Of a stretch of 64,000 bases of DNA, positions 8,056 through 17,353 are shown piece after piece. Source of the stretch: Persicitalea jodogahamensis (GTDB lineage Bacteria; Bacteroidota; Bacteroidia; Cytophagales; Spirosomataceae). Made by a program: the position numbers and the translations under genes. The DNA lies in the NCBI RefSeq assembly GCF_014651615.1, contig NZ_BMXF01000003.1, positions 310,001 to 374,000 of the forward strand, given 5' to 3'. The notes beneath the pieces were generated by a model. The model was given only the letters and a program-made list of their open reading frames with translations, was not told the DNA's origin and did no database searches. Numbering within the stretch: position 1 is the stretch's first letter; each line of letters starts with the position of its first letter.

Positions 8056-11000
8056 CTAAAAAGTCAAACTCAAATTCACCCCGTACCTTCTGGTGGAAGG
8101 CGTCTGCAAGCCCGATCCGCCGCCGGAAACGTACTGGTTGAGATCGATGTCCTTCTTCTCGGCAAAATAGAGCAGATTGCGTCCTACCAGCGAGACGGAG
8201 GCAGTTTTGATGAATTTGCTTCTTTCCAGCAAGCCCGCCGGAAGGGCGTAGCCAATAACTACCTCGCGCAGCATCCCGAACGAGCGGCTCATCAGGTTTC
8301 CTTCGTCAGAGTTGTAATAGCGGCTTACCCAGTCTTGTAAAAACTGCTTCGTGGTGTTGGGCGTAAAAGTCAGCTCGCTGAGGTTCGTGATTTTGCCGTC
8401 GGCGTCGAAGTTGAGAACCCCGTCGTTGACAATCTGAACGCCTTCGCCGACCCAGGTTTTATTACCCAGATAATCCTGGTAGCGCGCTTCTTCCATATCT
8501 CCTTGTACCAGCGCAATGTGGCGACCACCCCGGAAAGTCTGCCGCTGTACGTAGTTGGAAATCACGCCACCAATACGACCGTCGAACTGGAAGCTGAAAG
8601 TGAGATCTCGGTAGCTGAATTTGTTGTTGATGCCAAAGACAAACTTGGGGTTAATGTAGCCCAAAAACTGATTCACGGGCGAGTACACCGGACGACCCGA
8701 GGCATCGTTGATAATCTGTCCGTCGGGCGCATGAGCGAAGGCGCGGCCATAAAATTTATCCAGACGATCACCCACTTTGAAGAAGGTATTCAGGGCGTCT
8801 ACGCCGGGGTAAATCTCCGTAAGTACCTCTTTGAAGGTCGAGTAGTTGGCGACCACATTCCAGTTCAGACCCGTAGCCGAGCGCAGCGGCTGACCCGTCA
8901 GGGCTACTTCCCAACCCGTCTTTTGGGTTTTGATTCCGTTCACCAGGGCCGAAGAATAGCCTGTGGTAGTTGAAACAGGTAGCGAGAAGATGCGTGGCCC
9001 TTCATTGGAAACGAAGTAGGTCGCATCCAGACCGATACGGTTTTCCAGAACGCGGAAGTCCAGACCAAACTCCGACTGCGAGGTCGAACTAGGTTGCAAA
9101 TCAGGATTGCTCAGCGTGTTGGTGTAGTAGGCAGCGGGTGTATTGTTGTAGGCAAAAGGCGTGGAGTATACCGCCGCGTTCTGGTAGGTAGGGCCGTCGT
9201 AAGGTGAGTAGTACTGGTCACCGTAGCCGAGCGGATTGCCGTCGCCCAGGGCGGGGGTAGTGCCGATGGTCGAGCGGGTAAGGGCATCTTTCACATTGGC
9301 GTACGATCCGCGCAACTTGAAGAAGGAAATGATTTCGGGTAGTTTGAAATAATCCGAAAGTACCGTCGAAACCGCCACCGAGGGATAAAAGAAGGTGTTA
9401 TTGCCCGTGGGGAGCGTCGAGAGCTTGTCCACCCGACCTGTGGTCGAAATCGTGAAAAGGTTGCGGTAGGTGAAATCCGCCGAGTAGTAGGCTGAGTTGA
9501 CGCGCATCGCCGAGGCGTAGTTGGACGTAATGACCGGGCGGGCTGAGTTGCTGAAATTGTAAAGACCAGGTACGTTCAGGTAGTCCGTCGAGCCATATTG
9601 CGAATTATACTCAAAGCTGCGGATGTTACCGCCCGCCCATATTTTGGCGTTGAAATCTTTGAACAAATCTTTGTCAAACTTCACCAGCACATCGGTATTG
9701 TTTTCAAACAGGTTGCGACGATCTTCGCGGTAGTCGCCGCGCCGCTCGTCGCGGCCGTAGGCACCCGCTGAGTAAGGCATCTTCTCGTTACGGAAGAGGT
9801 TCCAGGTCGTCACCTGGGTGCGCAACATCACGTCGAGGAAGTCGGTGATTTTATAATTCACGGAAGCCTGCCCGATCACATCCGTTTTCTGGTGCCCTCG
9901 CAGCCACTCGTAGCTCATAAAGTACGGGTTGTTGTAGCGTTGGTACTCCGCATAAATCTGCTGAATGCCTTCCTTTCCCGGCTGCCAGTAGTTGCGCATA
10001 TCGTCCACATCCCAGTCGGCCCCGCCCCAAAGCGTCATGTTATAAATGATCGAGTTGGGACCGTAGTTGATGTCGGGAATATTGGGGGTGTACTGGCGGT
10101 TGTACTGCAAACCCGATTGGAAGGTTAGTTTTTTGGAAAAATTATAATCCGCTGTAACGTTAAAGTTCGTAATGTTTAGCTTCGTGTTTGGTACAATACC
10201 TTTCTGAAAAATGTGCGAGGTCGAAAAGCGCAAATTGTACTTATCGCTAGTCGCACCGATCGAAACGTTATTGGTGGAAAGGACGCCGGGATTCAGGAAG
10301 CGACTCAAATTGTCTTTACCACGGGCAAGATAGGGCGTCGGGATGCGCTGACCCGTGGCGGGATCGATAGGGCTGTCGTACTGCGGGATCGGCTGACCTT
10401 CGAACTTAGGCCCCCAACCTGCGTCGTAGTCGCCGTCGTTGAGGCCGCCGCCTTTCCCGTCCACGAAAGCGTAGCGACCATGGTCGCCGGGGCCGTATTG
10501 GTCCTGTACTTTGGGAATCGCGTAGAATCCATTGTCGATCATCGTGGACGAATTCACGTCCACCGAAAAGCCGCGCTTGTCTTTCGTACCGCGTTTGGTC
10601 GTAATCAGGATCGCGCCGTTCTTGCCCCGGAAGCCGTAAAGTGCCGAAGCAGTTGCTCCTTTGAGCACGGAATAGGTTTCGATGTCATCGGGCGAGATGT
10701 TCCAGGTATCCGAATTCACGGGCACGCCATCGACCACGAAGAGTATATCGGAATTGCCGCGCAGCATTACGTTGGGGCGGCGAAGTAGTTCGGGCTGCGC
10801 ACCAACCGTCAGGCCGGCCACTTTGCCCGCCAAGGCGTTAATGGCGTTGGGTTCGCGAGCCTTTACGGTTGAGGCGCCGTCAACGGTTTGGATGGCAACG
10901 CCTGTGCGGCGGATGTCTTTCTTGATTCCCAGTGCCGTTACAACTACTTCCTGCAACTGCCGAAGGTCGGTGGCAAGCTCGACGTTGATTGTCGAGCGAT

Positions 11001-11289
11001 TTTGGAGAGGTACTTCTTTGGTACCAAAACCCACAAACGAAAATACCAGAGTGCTGGAATTAGTAGGTACATTCAGGCTGTAAGTACCATCAATTGAAGT
11101 GCTTGTGCCGACGGTAGTACCTTTGGCCACCACGCTCGCGCCGGGGATGGCTTCGCCCGTGGCTACGTCGGTGACTGTGCCCTTCACGATCGTTTGGGCG
11201 TAGCTTTGCAAACAAATCAGGCTGAGGAATAGCAAAATTAGCGGGAGTCGGATGAACCCGAGTGGAGGGCGAGATACACGTAGTTGCAT
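8056..11289 (-). CDS. SusC/RagA family TonB-dependent outer-membrane transporter
   Basis: This 1077-residue protein has a signal peptide (to about residue 31, LICLQSYAQ) and a carboxypeptidase-regulatory-like domain (GTVTDVATGEAIPGASVV, residues about 38-110). The linker QLQEVVVTALGIKKDIRR leads into the plug (NALAGKVAGLTVG, VLKGATASALYGFRGKNG), and a long barrel ends in the typical aromatic residue (VNLSLTF). It would import ligand across the outer membrane using TonB energy, paired with the adjacent SusD-like lipoprotein. It is the first gene of the minus-strand locus. No anti-sigma/ECF regulator sits beside it, so its control is unclear. Confidence 0.95.
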   Translation of the reverse strand: MQLRVSRPPLGFIRLPLILLFLSLICLQSYAQTIVKGTVTDVATGEAIPGASVVAKGTTVGTSTSIDGTYSLNVPTNSSTLVFSFVGFGTKEVPLQNRSTINVELATDLRQLQEVVVTALGIKKDIRRTGVAIQTVDGASTVKAREPNAINALAGKVAGLTVGAQPELLRRPNVMLRGNSDILFVVDGVPVNSDTWNISPDDIETYSVLKGATASALYGFRGKNGAILITTKRGTKDKRGFSVDVNSSTMIDNGFYAIPKVQDQYGPGDHGRYAFVDGKGGGLNDGDYDAGWGPKFEGQPIPQYDSPIDPATGQRIPTPYLARGKDNLSRFLNPGVLSTNNVSIGATSDKYNLRFSTSHIFQKGIVPNTKLNITNFNVTADYNFSKKLTFQSGLQYNRQYTPNIPDINYGPNSIIYNMTLWGGADWDVDDMRNYWQPGKEGIQQIYAEYQRYNNPYFMSYEWLRGHQKTDVIGQASVNYKITDFLDVMLRTQVTTWNLFRNEKMPYSAGAYGRDERRGDYREDRRNLFENNTDVLVKFDKDLFKDFNAKIWAGGNIRSFEYNSQYGSTDYLNVPGLYNFSNSARPVITSNYASAMRVNSAYYSADFTYRNLFTISTTGRVDKLSTLPTGNNTFFYPSVAVSTVLSDYFKLPEIISFFKLRGSYANVKDALTRSTIGTTPALGDGNPLGYGDQYYSPYDGPTYQNAAVYSTPFAYNNTPAAYYTNTLSNPDLQPSSTSQSEFGLDFRVLENRIGLDATYFVSNEGPRIFSLPVSTTTGYSSALVNGIKTQKTGWEVALTGQPLRSATGLNWNVVANYSTFKEVLTEIYPGVDALNTFFKVGDRLDKFYGRAFAHAPDGQIINDASGRPVYSPVNQFLGYINPKFVFGINNKFSYRDLTFSFQFDGRIGGVISNYVQRQTFRGGRHIALVQGDMEEARYQDYLGNKTWVGEGVQIVNDGVLNFDADGKITNLSELTFTPNTTKQFLQDWVSRYYNSDEGNLMSRSFGMLREVVIGYALPAGLLERSKFIKTASVSLVGRNLLYFAEKKDIDLNQYVSGGGSGLQTPSTRRYGVNLSLTF

Positions 11290-11555
11290 ACGTTGCGGTT
11301 GGTTTGGTTGGAGTGATTTTTACGAAGTGAAGGAACATTGGGAGGGCCCCAATCTTTCACGCCGCAAAAGTCGCCAAACCCGCTCGCAGGGACGGTTAAG
11401 AGAATATCAAGAGTTTTTTAAGTTTTATAGAAAAAAGGAATTTTAAGGTAACACCAGGGTAATAGCATCTTCACTTTGGGATAATACAGGACCAAGTACT
11501 CTTGTAATTCAGCGTATTACATTTTAACATTTCCATAATAGACAAAACATAGAAT
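11290..11555. other. divergent intergenic region between susC and purK operon
   Basis: This 266-base stretch separates the minus-strand SusC gene from the plus-strand small gene and purK. It must contain the susC promoter. The AT-rich part (11401-11450) is the best place, but I could not fix a TAnnTTTG element on the minus strand. The plus-strand promoter candidate is listed separately. No gene is supported here. Confidence 0.4.
11475..11504 (+). promoter_or_regulatory. candidate promoter of the small gene and purK
   Basis: TTTG (11475-11478), an 18-base spacer and TACTCTTG (11497-11504) resemble the Bacteroidota -33 TTTG / -7 TAnnTTTG promoter with one mismatch in the -7 box. The predicted start lies about 45 bases before the ATG at 11556. 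Confidence 0.4.
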
Positions 11556-11765
11556 ATGCCGAACGCATATAGCCATGAATTTTTTCAAGACATCCTGATC
11601 ACGCTTCATGAAAATATCTGTGACCTGCAGGGCAAGAAAGTTTACGCCGAGCCTGAGGAACTCAACTACCTCGCCGGGCGGCTATTCAGCTACACCGAAA
11701 TGCTGGAAATCATGAAGGACTCCGCCCGGCGCTTCGGTTATGACCCGGCGGAAATGGGGCTGTAA
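11556..11765 (+). CDS. small conserved-looking protein of unknown function
   Basis: This 69-residue soluble protein (MPNAYSHEFFQDILITLHEN at the start) shows no signal peptide, membrane segment or motif I can name. It is acidic and predicted to be mostly helical. It begins at an ATG preceded by a plausible promoter and ends 115 bases before purK, with which it may be cotranscribed. The reading frame looks genuine because its composition fits a coding sequence and no better frame overlaps it. I do not assign a function. Confidence 0.6.
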   Translation: MPNAYSHEFFQDILITLHENICDLQGKKVYAEPEELNYLAGRLFSYTEMLEIMKDSARRFGYDPAEMGL

Positions 11766-11880
11766 GGTTTCAAGTCTGCGCTTTTTCCCGCAACTTTGCG
11801 GGAGAAGCTATTTATGGAGAATGACACATTTCATCATTCATCCCTCACCACCGCGGGGGCGGACCCCTCATCATTCAAGA

Positions 11881-13011
11881 ATGTTTTCCCAAAAAATCGG
11901 CATCCTTGGCGGCGGCCAACTCGGTCTGATGCTCCTGCAAGCCGCCATCGACTGGCACCTCGATATCCACATCCTCGACCCTGATCCCGAAGCCCCGTGC
12001 CGAAGCATTGCGCCGCATTTTCAGCAAGGTTCTTTACAGGATTACGACACGGTTTATAATTTCGGCAAAAACCTCGATGTCATTACCATCGAAATAGAAA
12101 AAGTCAACGTAGACGCGTTGGCGGCCCTTACGGAGGAGGGCAAAAAGATATATCCGCAGCCTTCGGTCATTCGGAAAATACAGGACAAGCGTATTCAGAA
12201 GCAGTTCTACAAGGAAAACGGGTTGCCCACGGCCGAATTCCGTCTGACCAAAACCCGGGCTGACGTGGCGAAACATGCCGATTTTCTTCCGGCTTTCCAC
12301 AAATTGGGTAAAGATGGCTACGACGGGCGCGGCGTACAGCGTATAGAATCAGAGAATGATCTGGACAAAGCTTTCGACGCACCGGGACTTCTGGAAAAAG
12401 CGGTGGATTTTGAGAAAGAAATCGCCGTGATCGTGGCCCGGAACCCGGCGGGGGTCATCAAGACTTTTCCGGTTGTAGAGATGGTCTTTCACCCCGAGCA
12501 TAACCTGGTCGATTATCTATTTGCCCCGGCGGAAATTTCCGAAGCCATTCGCTTCAAGGCCGAAGAGATCGCGACCCGCACGGCCGAAGCCTTTGGGATC
12601 GTGGGCGTGCTGGCGGTGGAAATGTTCGTGACCAAGACAGGTGAAATCCTGATCAATGAAGTGGCTCCGCGTCCGCACAACAGCGGCCACCATACCATTC
12701 AGGCCAATGCCACCTCACAATACGAGCAGCACTGGCGGGCGATCCTGGGGCTGCCGCTGGGTAGTACCGTTCAGTATGCCCCGGCAGCAATGGTCAATTT
12801 ACTGGGCGAAGCAGGCCATACCGGCCCGGCTCGTTACGAGGGTATGGATACGCTGCTGGCCACGGAGCAGGTTTTTCCATTCCTGTACGGCAAAGCCGTG
12901 ACAAAACCCCACCGCAAAATGGGCCACGTGACGATCATGGACGAAAACCTGGAAAGTTTGCGGGATAAGGTAGCCTTGGTAAAATCCAGCGTGAAAGTAC
13001 TCAGCATGTAG
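11881..13011 (+). CDS. purK: 5-(carboxyamino)imidazole ribonucleotide synthase PurK
   Basis: PurK uses ATP and bicarbonate to convert AIR to N5-CAIR in purine synthesis. The protein is 376 residues with start ATG at 11881 (MFSQKIGILGGGQLGLMLL). The frame stays open upstream to 11740, but that extension overlaps the preceding gene and does not look like PurK. The N-terminal nucleotide-binding loop GILGGGQLG, the ATP-grasp segments KLGKDGYDGRGVQ and EKAVDFEKEIAVIVAR, the catalytic segment LINEVAPRPHNSGHHTI and the C-terminal GKAVTKPHRKMGHVTI are all present. PurE is not in the window. The gene converges with the sensor kinase gene at 13090. Confidence 0.95.
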   Translation: MFSQKIGILGGGQLGLMLLQAAIDWHLDIHILDPDPEAPCRSIAPHFQQGSLQDYDTVYNFGKNLDVITIEIEKVNVDALAALTEEGKKIYPQPSVIRKIQDKRIQKQFYKENGLPTAEFRLTKTRADVAKHADFLPAFHKLGKDGYDGRGVQRIESENDLDKAFDAPGLLEKAVDFEKEIAVIVARNPAGVIKTFPVVEMVFHPEHNLVDYLFAPAEISEAIRFKAEEIATRTAEAFGIVGVLAVEMFVTKTGEILINEVAPRPHNSGHHTIQANATSQYEQHWRAILGLPLGSTVQYAPAAMVNLLGEAGHTGPARYEGMDTLLATEQVFPFLYGKAVTKPHRKMGHVTIMDENLESLRDKVALVKSSVKVLSM

Positions 13012-13089
13012 GTTGCTGCTGTTTTTTAGCCAGGCAGTACGGGCACCGGTCTGGAAACGCAGGATTTTTAGGCTTGTTTACCGGAATTC

Positions 13090-16000
13090 TCAGATCGGCT
13101 CCGCCAAAGGCAGCGACAGGAAGAAAGTCGTTCCGGTGCCTTCCTCCGTTTCAAACCAGATGCTGCCTCCGGCATATTCGATAATTCGTTTGGCCATCGC
13201 CAGGCCAAGGCCCGTGCCGTCTTCCCGCGTAGTGAAGTTAGGCAGGAAAACCCGGCTCCTGATGTTTTGGGCAATCCCTGAACCATTGTCTTTTACCTCC
13301 ACAATCACCGTATCATTGTGCGTGTAAAGTTTCAGAACGATTTCGGCGAGTCGCGATTCGGGGACAGATTGCTGGGCATTGATGATGAGGTTGTTGATGC
13401 TAGCCCCAAATTGTTTGCTATCGCCGCTTACGAAGAGCGGACCAGGGGCGAACTCCCGGCTGATCGCCAGACTCTTATCGTTGGAATGCAGTTCGTAAGC
13501 TTTATTGAGGACTCCTGTTACTTCAAAAACCTCGTTCTGGGGTGGGGGCATCTTGGCAATATCTGAAAACGACTGCGCTATATATCCGATGTTATCAATC
13601 TGCTCGATGATGGATTCCATTGCCAGATTGACCTTGGCCAGCGCCTCGGGATCGTCACGCCGAATGGTGCGCTGAAGCTGCTGTATCTTGAGCTTCATGG
13701 GCGTGAGAGGATTCTTGATCTCATGCGCTACCTGCCGGGCCATATCCCGCCAGGCCGACTGCTTTTCGGTGGAAGATAGGGTCTGCTTGCTCATGTCAAG
13801 ATTCAGCAACATCTTATTGTATTTCTTGATGAGCGTGCCGATCTCGTCATTGGAATGCCAGGGCAGTGGCTCGTTGAGCTGATCGAGATTGGTGGTGCTT
13901 ATTTTTTTTGTGAGCACGCGCAGCGGATCGATCAGCAAGTTGGCCGCCACGTAGGACACAAACAGGAACACCAGGAGCATAACCGTAAACACGATCAGTA
14001 CCGAGGCTACGATGTCAATAATCTGGCGGTCGAGGCTGGGCTTGGCGTCGAAATAGGGAATACTGAGGATGCCCAGTAACTGTTGGTCGTAAGATTTCAG
14101 GCCCGTGTAAGCCGTGCTGTACTCTTTTCTGCCCAGGGATTCGTCGAGCAGAACCTGATATTCCTTCTGCTCGATAATCTGCTTGCGGGCAAGGGGATTG
14201 ATGAGTTTGGAGATTAGTCCGCTTTGATAAACCAGTGGCTGAGACGACAGAATCAGGTGCCCCGTGGTGTCGTACAGGTTGATGTCAAGATCGGCATCAC
14301 GCGCAATTTGCTGTATCTGCTGCCCAAAGTAAGCCTGACTCATCCGGCTTTGCTCGTAGTTGTCGAGCAAGCTGAGTACATTGGCTGAAAGGTTCCGGCT
14401 ATTGTCTAGATGGGCATTTTTCTGGTTTTCTTTGTAGTTGTCACTGATTACGCGAAGAACGAAGAAAAGCACGATCAGCAAAGGCAAAATGAAGGCGGCA
14501 TTGAGCAACACCTGAATCTTGGTGGAGAAGGTAAGAGGCAGATTCATGAACCCGTAACGTAGCGCATGGGCCAAAATAACCAGCGACACCACAACCACCA
14601 GAATGAGATAGAGGAACGAGAAATTAGCTAGCAAACCGCGTAATTCCCAGGCTTTGGAAGACACGACGATTACCCGGTCACGGGTCCCCATTTCTCCCAC
14701 GTGACGGTAGTTGCTGAGGGTCAATCCATTTTGATAGAGTTCCGGATTTTTGAGATTGCTGGTAGGGAATTTCCGCTCGTAGTTAAAAGTACCATTGCTG
14801 TAAAGCTGCTGTCCTTTCTCATAAATAGCGTAGCTGTACTCGCGGGTTTCGTGAGTCTGAATAAAGCGATCGTCCAGAATCAACTCGGGATTACGGCTCA
14901 GCGGTGTTGATCGACGCTGCCGAAGATCCAGGACAATGTAGCCTGTCGGCTGCCCACTAACACCAAATCGGACGAAACTAATGTAGTGCATCCGATTCCC
15001 CGGTTTGAAAGCAGTCTTACTTACCGTGTCACTGGTAGAAAGCGGTGGCATATCGGAAGCCAGGAAAACGGTAGGGTTCGCTGTGGCAATGGCAGGCCTG
15101 GCGTACTTGTTACGGTAGTAGGCATAATCCTGGACTTTATCGACGCTATCCAAAGGCTTTCCGGCACTGTCAAACGGAATGACTTCAACATCATATTGGT
15201 TCAGATAATCGTCCAGGTAGTTTGTTTTGACACGCTGCCGGATGATTTCCCTGGCTAGTGGTACTTTTCCCGACAACAGAGTTATGAGTTCAGGGTCTTT
15301 AACGATGACATCCCCGGTTTTCCCCAGCAGAAATTCCGTGTACAGATCGTTGTCGCTTACGAGCCGGCGTCCAAATTCCTTTTTATTGAGCGTGTCCTTC
15401 CTGGCTTCTTGTTTTTCCACCACGAAAGTGGCCATTACGGCGCATACCATTGCCCCCAAAAAGTAATAGACCGTAGTGGGGTACCTGAATCCGTAGAATG
15501 AGCGGGTAAGACGAGAAAGGTACAGAATGAGGATATAGGCAAGGTGCGCAGGGAAAATCCACTCAAAATGGATTCCGAGAAACCACGACATGAGCGCGGC
15601 AAGCAATGCGCTTGACAGGATGACTGCCAGCCCGGTAATTCGGTTAGGGGTGAGCCGTATGAACAGGCTCACCACCAGATGCACCACCATGAAATAGATG
15701 GCTGACAAAATGACGAACACCGCAAGAGAGGAAATTTTTAATGCGCTGAAATGGATGCTCAGGGTAATGTCGAGCGTGAAAAGTGACTTTTCATAAATGT
15801 TGACTAATTCCAGGTAGTATAAATAATAGGCGACGTAGCCGACCATCAGAATCAACAGGGAGAACAGGGTCTGGAAAGCACCACCGCTGCGAGCGAGCAG
15901 CCGGTAGGTGATCGTCCGGAAGTAAATTCCATTGACGTACATCAGCACAAACAGCACACACACGCAGTTGAGCAGCAGGTCACCCAGCGAGGGAGCCAAA

Positions 16001-16833
16001 GGCGATCCCTGGTAATTCTGGGGGTTGAATATTGTACTCTCATGAAAGGCCAGGGGAATGGAAAAGCGCAGCATCAGCCAGCGTACCAGCAGCATAAATG
16101 CCAGTAACAGAGCCAGCCCAAGTCCGTAGCGGTGTCGATTTTTGAAAAACCGCACAGAAAGTACCACATGCACGCCAAGAAGAAGCATGGCCAGCGAAAC
16201 CAACCATAAGCTTTGTTGGGGCACCGAGCGGCTTTGATAGATCGCTGCATCGGGACTAACGATATAAAATAGGGCGTTACCGTTGGGGCCGACAACCGGC
16301 TCACCGCCCGTTTGTAAGCTGAGCGATTGTGGCGCAACATGGAAAATGTCGGTGTTGTAAGCCAAGCCAGGGATGCTTTTGTCATCCCCGAAAGTCGAAT
16401 GAAGCGGTATCAGCGCAAACAACCTGTAGCGTGAGCCACCCGTCTCCTTGTATTTGGTTAAAAGTAAAAACTGCCCCTGCGGGGTTGTGACGGCGCTTGT
16501 TTCGTTGGGGGGCGCAGCCAGCATTCGCTGGTCAAAGACGTAGCGGTAATCCGACCACATCAACAACGTGGAATCTTTATACAGGAAGTAGGGAAGATGA
16601 CTTTCCAGCAGAAGGTCTGTAAATGGCTTATCGCCCGAAGGAGGCAACAGGCCAAGGACCTGGTCCATTATTCCTTGCGCCTCAACTAGCCTATCCGCTA
16701 CACGATGCTGCACCGCATCGAGGTAGGTCTCGCGGTTTGCTCCACCCTTTTCTGCGAAATACAGCCCACCCGCTGCCATTAAGGCCAAAATTGCTGCCAA
16801 GAGAAAAATATATTTTTTAAGGAATTCGGACAC
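13090..16833 (-). CDS. large multi-pass sensor histidine kinase, NtrY-like core
   Basis: This 1247-residue kinase is much longer than usual. Residues 9-25 form a first membrane segment, and a hydrophobic multi-pass block spans about 210-470. A soluble extracytoplasmic region and two more segments follow (about 765-790 and 955-975). Next come a HAMP-like region (NEPLPWHSNDEIGTLIKKYN), the H-box HEIKNPLTPMKLKI (His near residue 1035) and a complete ATPase domain (NNLIINAQQS, VKDNGSGI, GTGLGLAMAKRIIEYAGG). The H-box is of the NtrY type. No response regulator is adjacent, so it is an orphan kinase here. The start is GTG at 16833, giving the positively charged MSEFLKKYIFLL. The signal sensed is unknown. 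Confidence 0.88.
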   Translation of the reverse strand: MSEFLKKYIFLLAAILALMAAGGLYFAEKGGANRETYLDAVQHRVADRLVEAQGIMDQVLGLLPPSGDKPFTDLLLESHLPYFLYKDSTLLMWSDYRYVFDQRMLAAPPNETSAVTTPQGQFLLLTKYKETGGSRYRLFALIPLHSTFGDDKSIPGLAYNTDIFHVAPQSLSLQTGGEPVVGPNGNALFYIVSPDAAIYQSRSVPQQSLWLVSLAMLLLGVHVVLSVRFFKNRHRYGLGLALLLAFMLLVRWLMLRFSIPLAFHESTIFNPQNYQGSPLAPSLGDLLLNCVCVLFVLMYVNGIYFRTITYRLLARSGGAFQTLFSLLILMVGYVAYYLYYLELVNIYEKSLFTLDITLSIHFSALKISSLAVFVILSAIYFMVVHLVVSLFIRLTPNRITGLAVILSSALLAALMSWFLGIHFEWIFPAHLAYILILYLSRLTRSFYGFRYPTTVYYFLGAMVCAVMATFVVEKQEARKDTLNKKEFGRRLVSDNDLYTEFLLGKTGDVIVKDPELITLLSGKVPLAREIIRQRVKTNYLDDYLNQYDVEVIPFDSAGKPLDSVDKVQDYAYYRNKYARPAIATANPTVFLASDMPPLSTSDTVSKTAFKPGNRMHYISFVRFGVSGQPTGYIVLDLRQRRSTPLSRNPELILDDRFIQTHETREYSYAIYEKGQQLYSNGTFNYERKFPTSNLKNPELYQNGLTLSNYRHVGEMGTRDRVIVVSSKAWELRGLLANFSFLYLILVVVVSLVILAHALRYGFMNLPLTFSTKIQVLLNAAFILPLLIVLFFVLRVISDNYKENQKNAHLDNSRNLSANVLSLLDNYEQSRMSQAYFGQQIQQIARDADLDINLYDTTGHLILSSQPLVYQSGLISKLINPLARKQIIEQKEYQVLLDESLGRKEYSTAYTGLKSYDQQLLGILSIPYFDAKPSLDRQIIDIVASVLIVFTVMLLVFLFVSYVAANLLIDPLRVLTKKISTTNLDQLNEPLPWHSNDEIGTLIKKYNKMLLNLDMSKQTLSSTEKQSAWRDMARQVAHEIKNPLTPMKLKIQQLQRTIRRDDPEALAKVNLAMESIIEQIDNIGYIAQSFSDIAKMPPPQNEVFEVTGVLNKAYELHSNDKSLAISREFAPGPLFVSGDSKQFGASINNLIINAQQSVPESRLAEIVLKLYTHNDTVIVEVKDNGSGIAQNIRSRVFLPNFTTREDGTGLGLAMAKRIIEYAGGSIWFETEEGTGTTFFLSLPLAEPI

Positions 16834-16898
16834 CGTAGTGGGGCTATTGACAACTGACCATGGACCTAAAACCGTGCCAAAAAAAAGGTAACCTAACT

Positions 16899-17264
16899 CT
16901 ACTCAGCTGTCGGGTTCTCACTTTCTGCCGTAATGGTGAAGCCAGCGCCCTGAGTACCATCCTCGTAGTCCACCGTAACACCGAGGACATACATCAGGTG
17001 CCGGCGGTCAATCAGTACCTTTATACCTTCCACTTCGTAAAGCTGGTCATCCGGGGTAGGTACATCGAAACCCAGCAGAAAGGTGGCACTGCAGGCTCCG
17101 CCGCGCAGCCCTACACGTATGCCGTATTCGTCAGGAATTTTATTGGCTTGAAACGTTTCCCTTATTTCAAACTGAGCCCGTTCGGAAATGTGAACCGGGG
17201 CAGCCACGATGTTGTTTACCACTGGCGTTTTCGACACTGTATTTCTGGATTCCTTCGTTTCCAT
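16899..17264 (-). CDS. A-type iron-sulfur carrier-like protein (IscA/HesB family) lacking the C-terminal CxC
   Basis: This 121-residue protein has the HesB/IscA/SufA fold pattern: VHISERAQFEIRETF, GIRVGLRGGACSATF, then YEVEGIKVLIDRRHLMYVLGVTVDYEDG. The first conserved Cys is Cys58, the only cysteine in the protein. Canonical members end with a CGCG/CxC motif that helps bind Fe-S or iron; here the corresponding segment is GTQGAGFTIT followed by an acidic tail. It may therefore be a divergent carrier or scaffold that binds through one Cys per subunit, or a non-cluster protein. It starts 65 bases upstream of the sensor kinase gene on the same strand. Confidence 0.82.
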   Translation of the reverse strand: METKESRNTVSKTPVVNNIVAAPVHISERAQFEIRETFQANKIPDEYGIRVGLRGGACSATFLLGFDVPTPDDQLYEVEGIKVLIDRRHLMYVLGVTVDYEDGTQGAGFTITAESENPTAE

Positions 17265-17311
17265 TTTTAAGTTTTATTGTTCAATCGGCATCATACCCGG
17301 GGTGTAAAGTC

Positions 17312-17319
17312 TAATTTTG
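17312..17319 (+). promoter_or_regulatory. candidate -7 promoter element
   Basis: TAATTTTG matches TAnnTTTG and lies about 35 bases before the ATG at 17354. No convincing -33 TTTG at the right spacing is visible. Confidence 0.35.
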
Positions 17320-17353
17320 CGCCTTATATCGTACTTGTAATCAAACAAAAACC

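Noticed and set aside
11740-11880. Extended N-terminus of PurK
   Set aside because: It overlaps the preceding gene and adds sequence unlike PurK. The ATG at 11881 gives the normal N-terminus.
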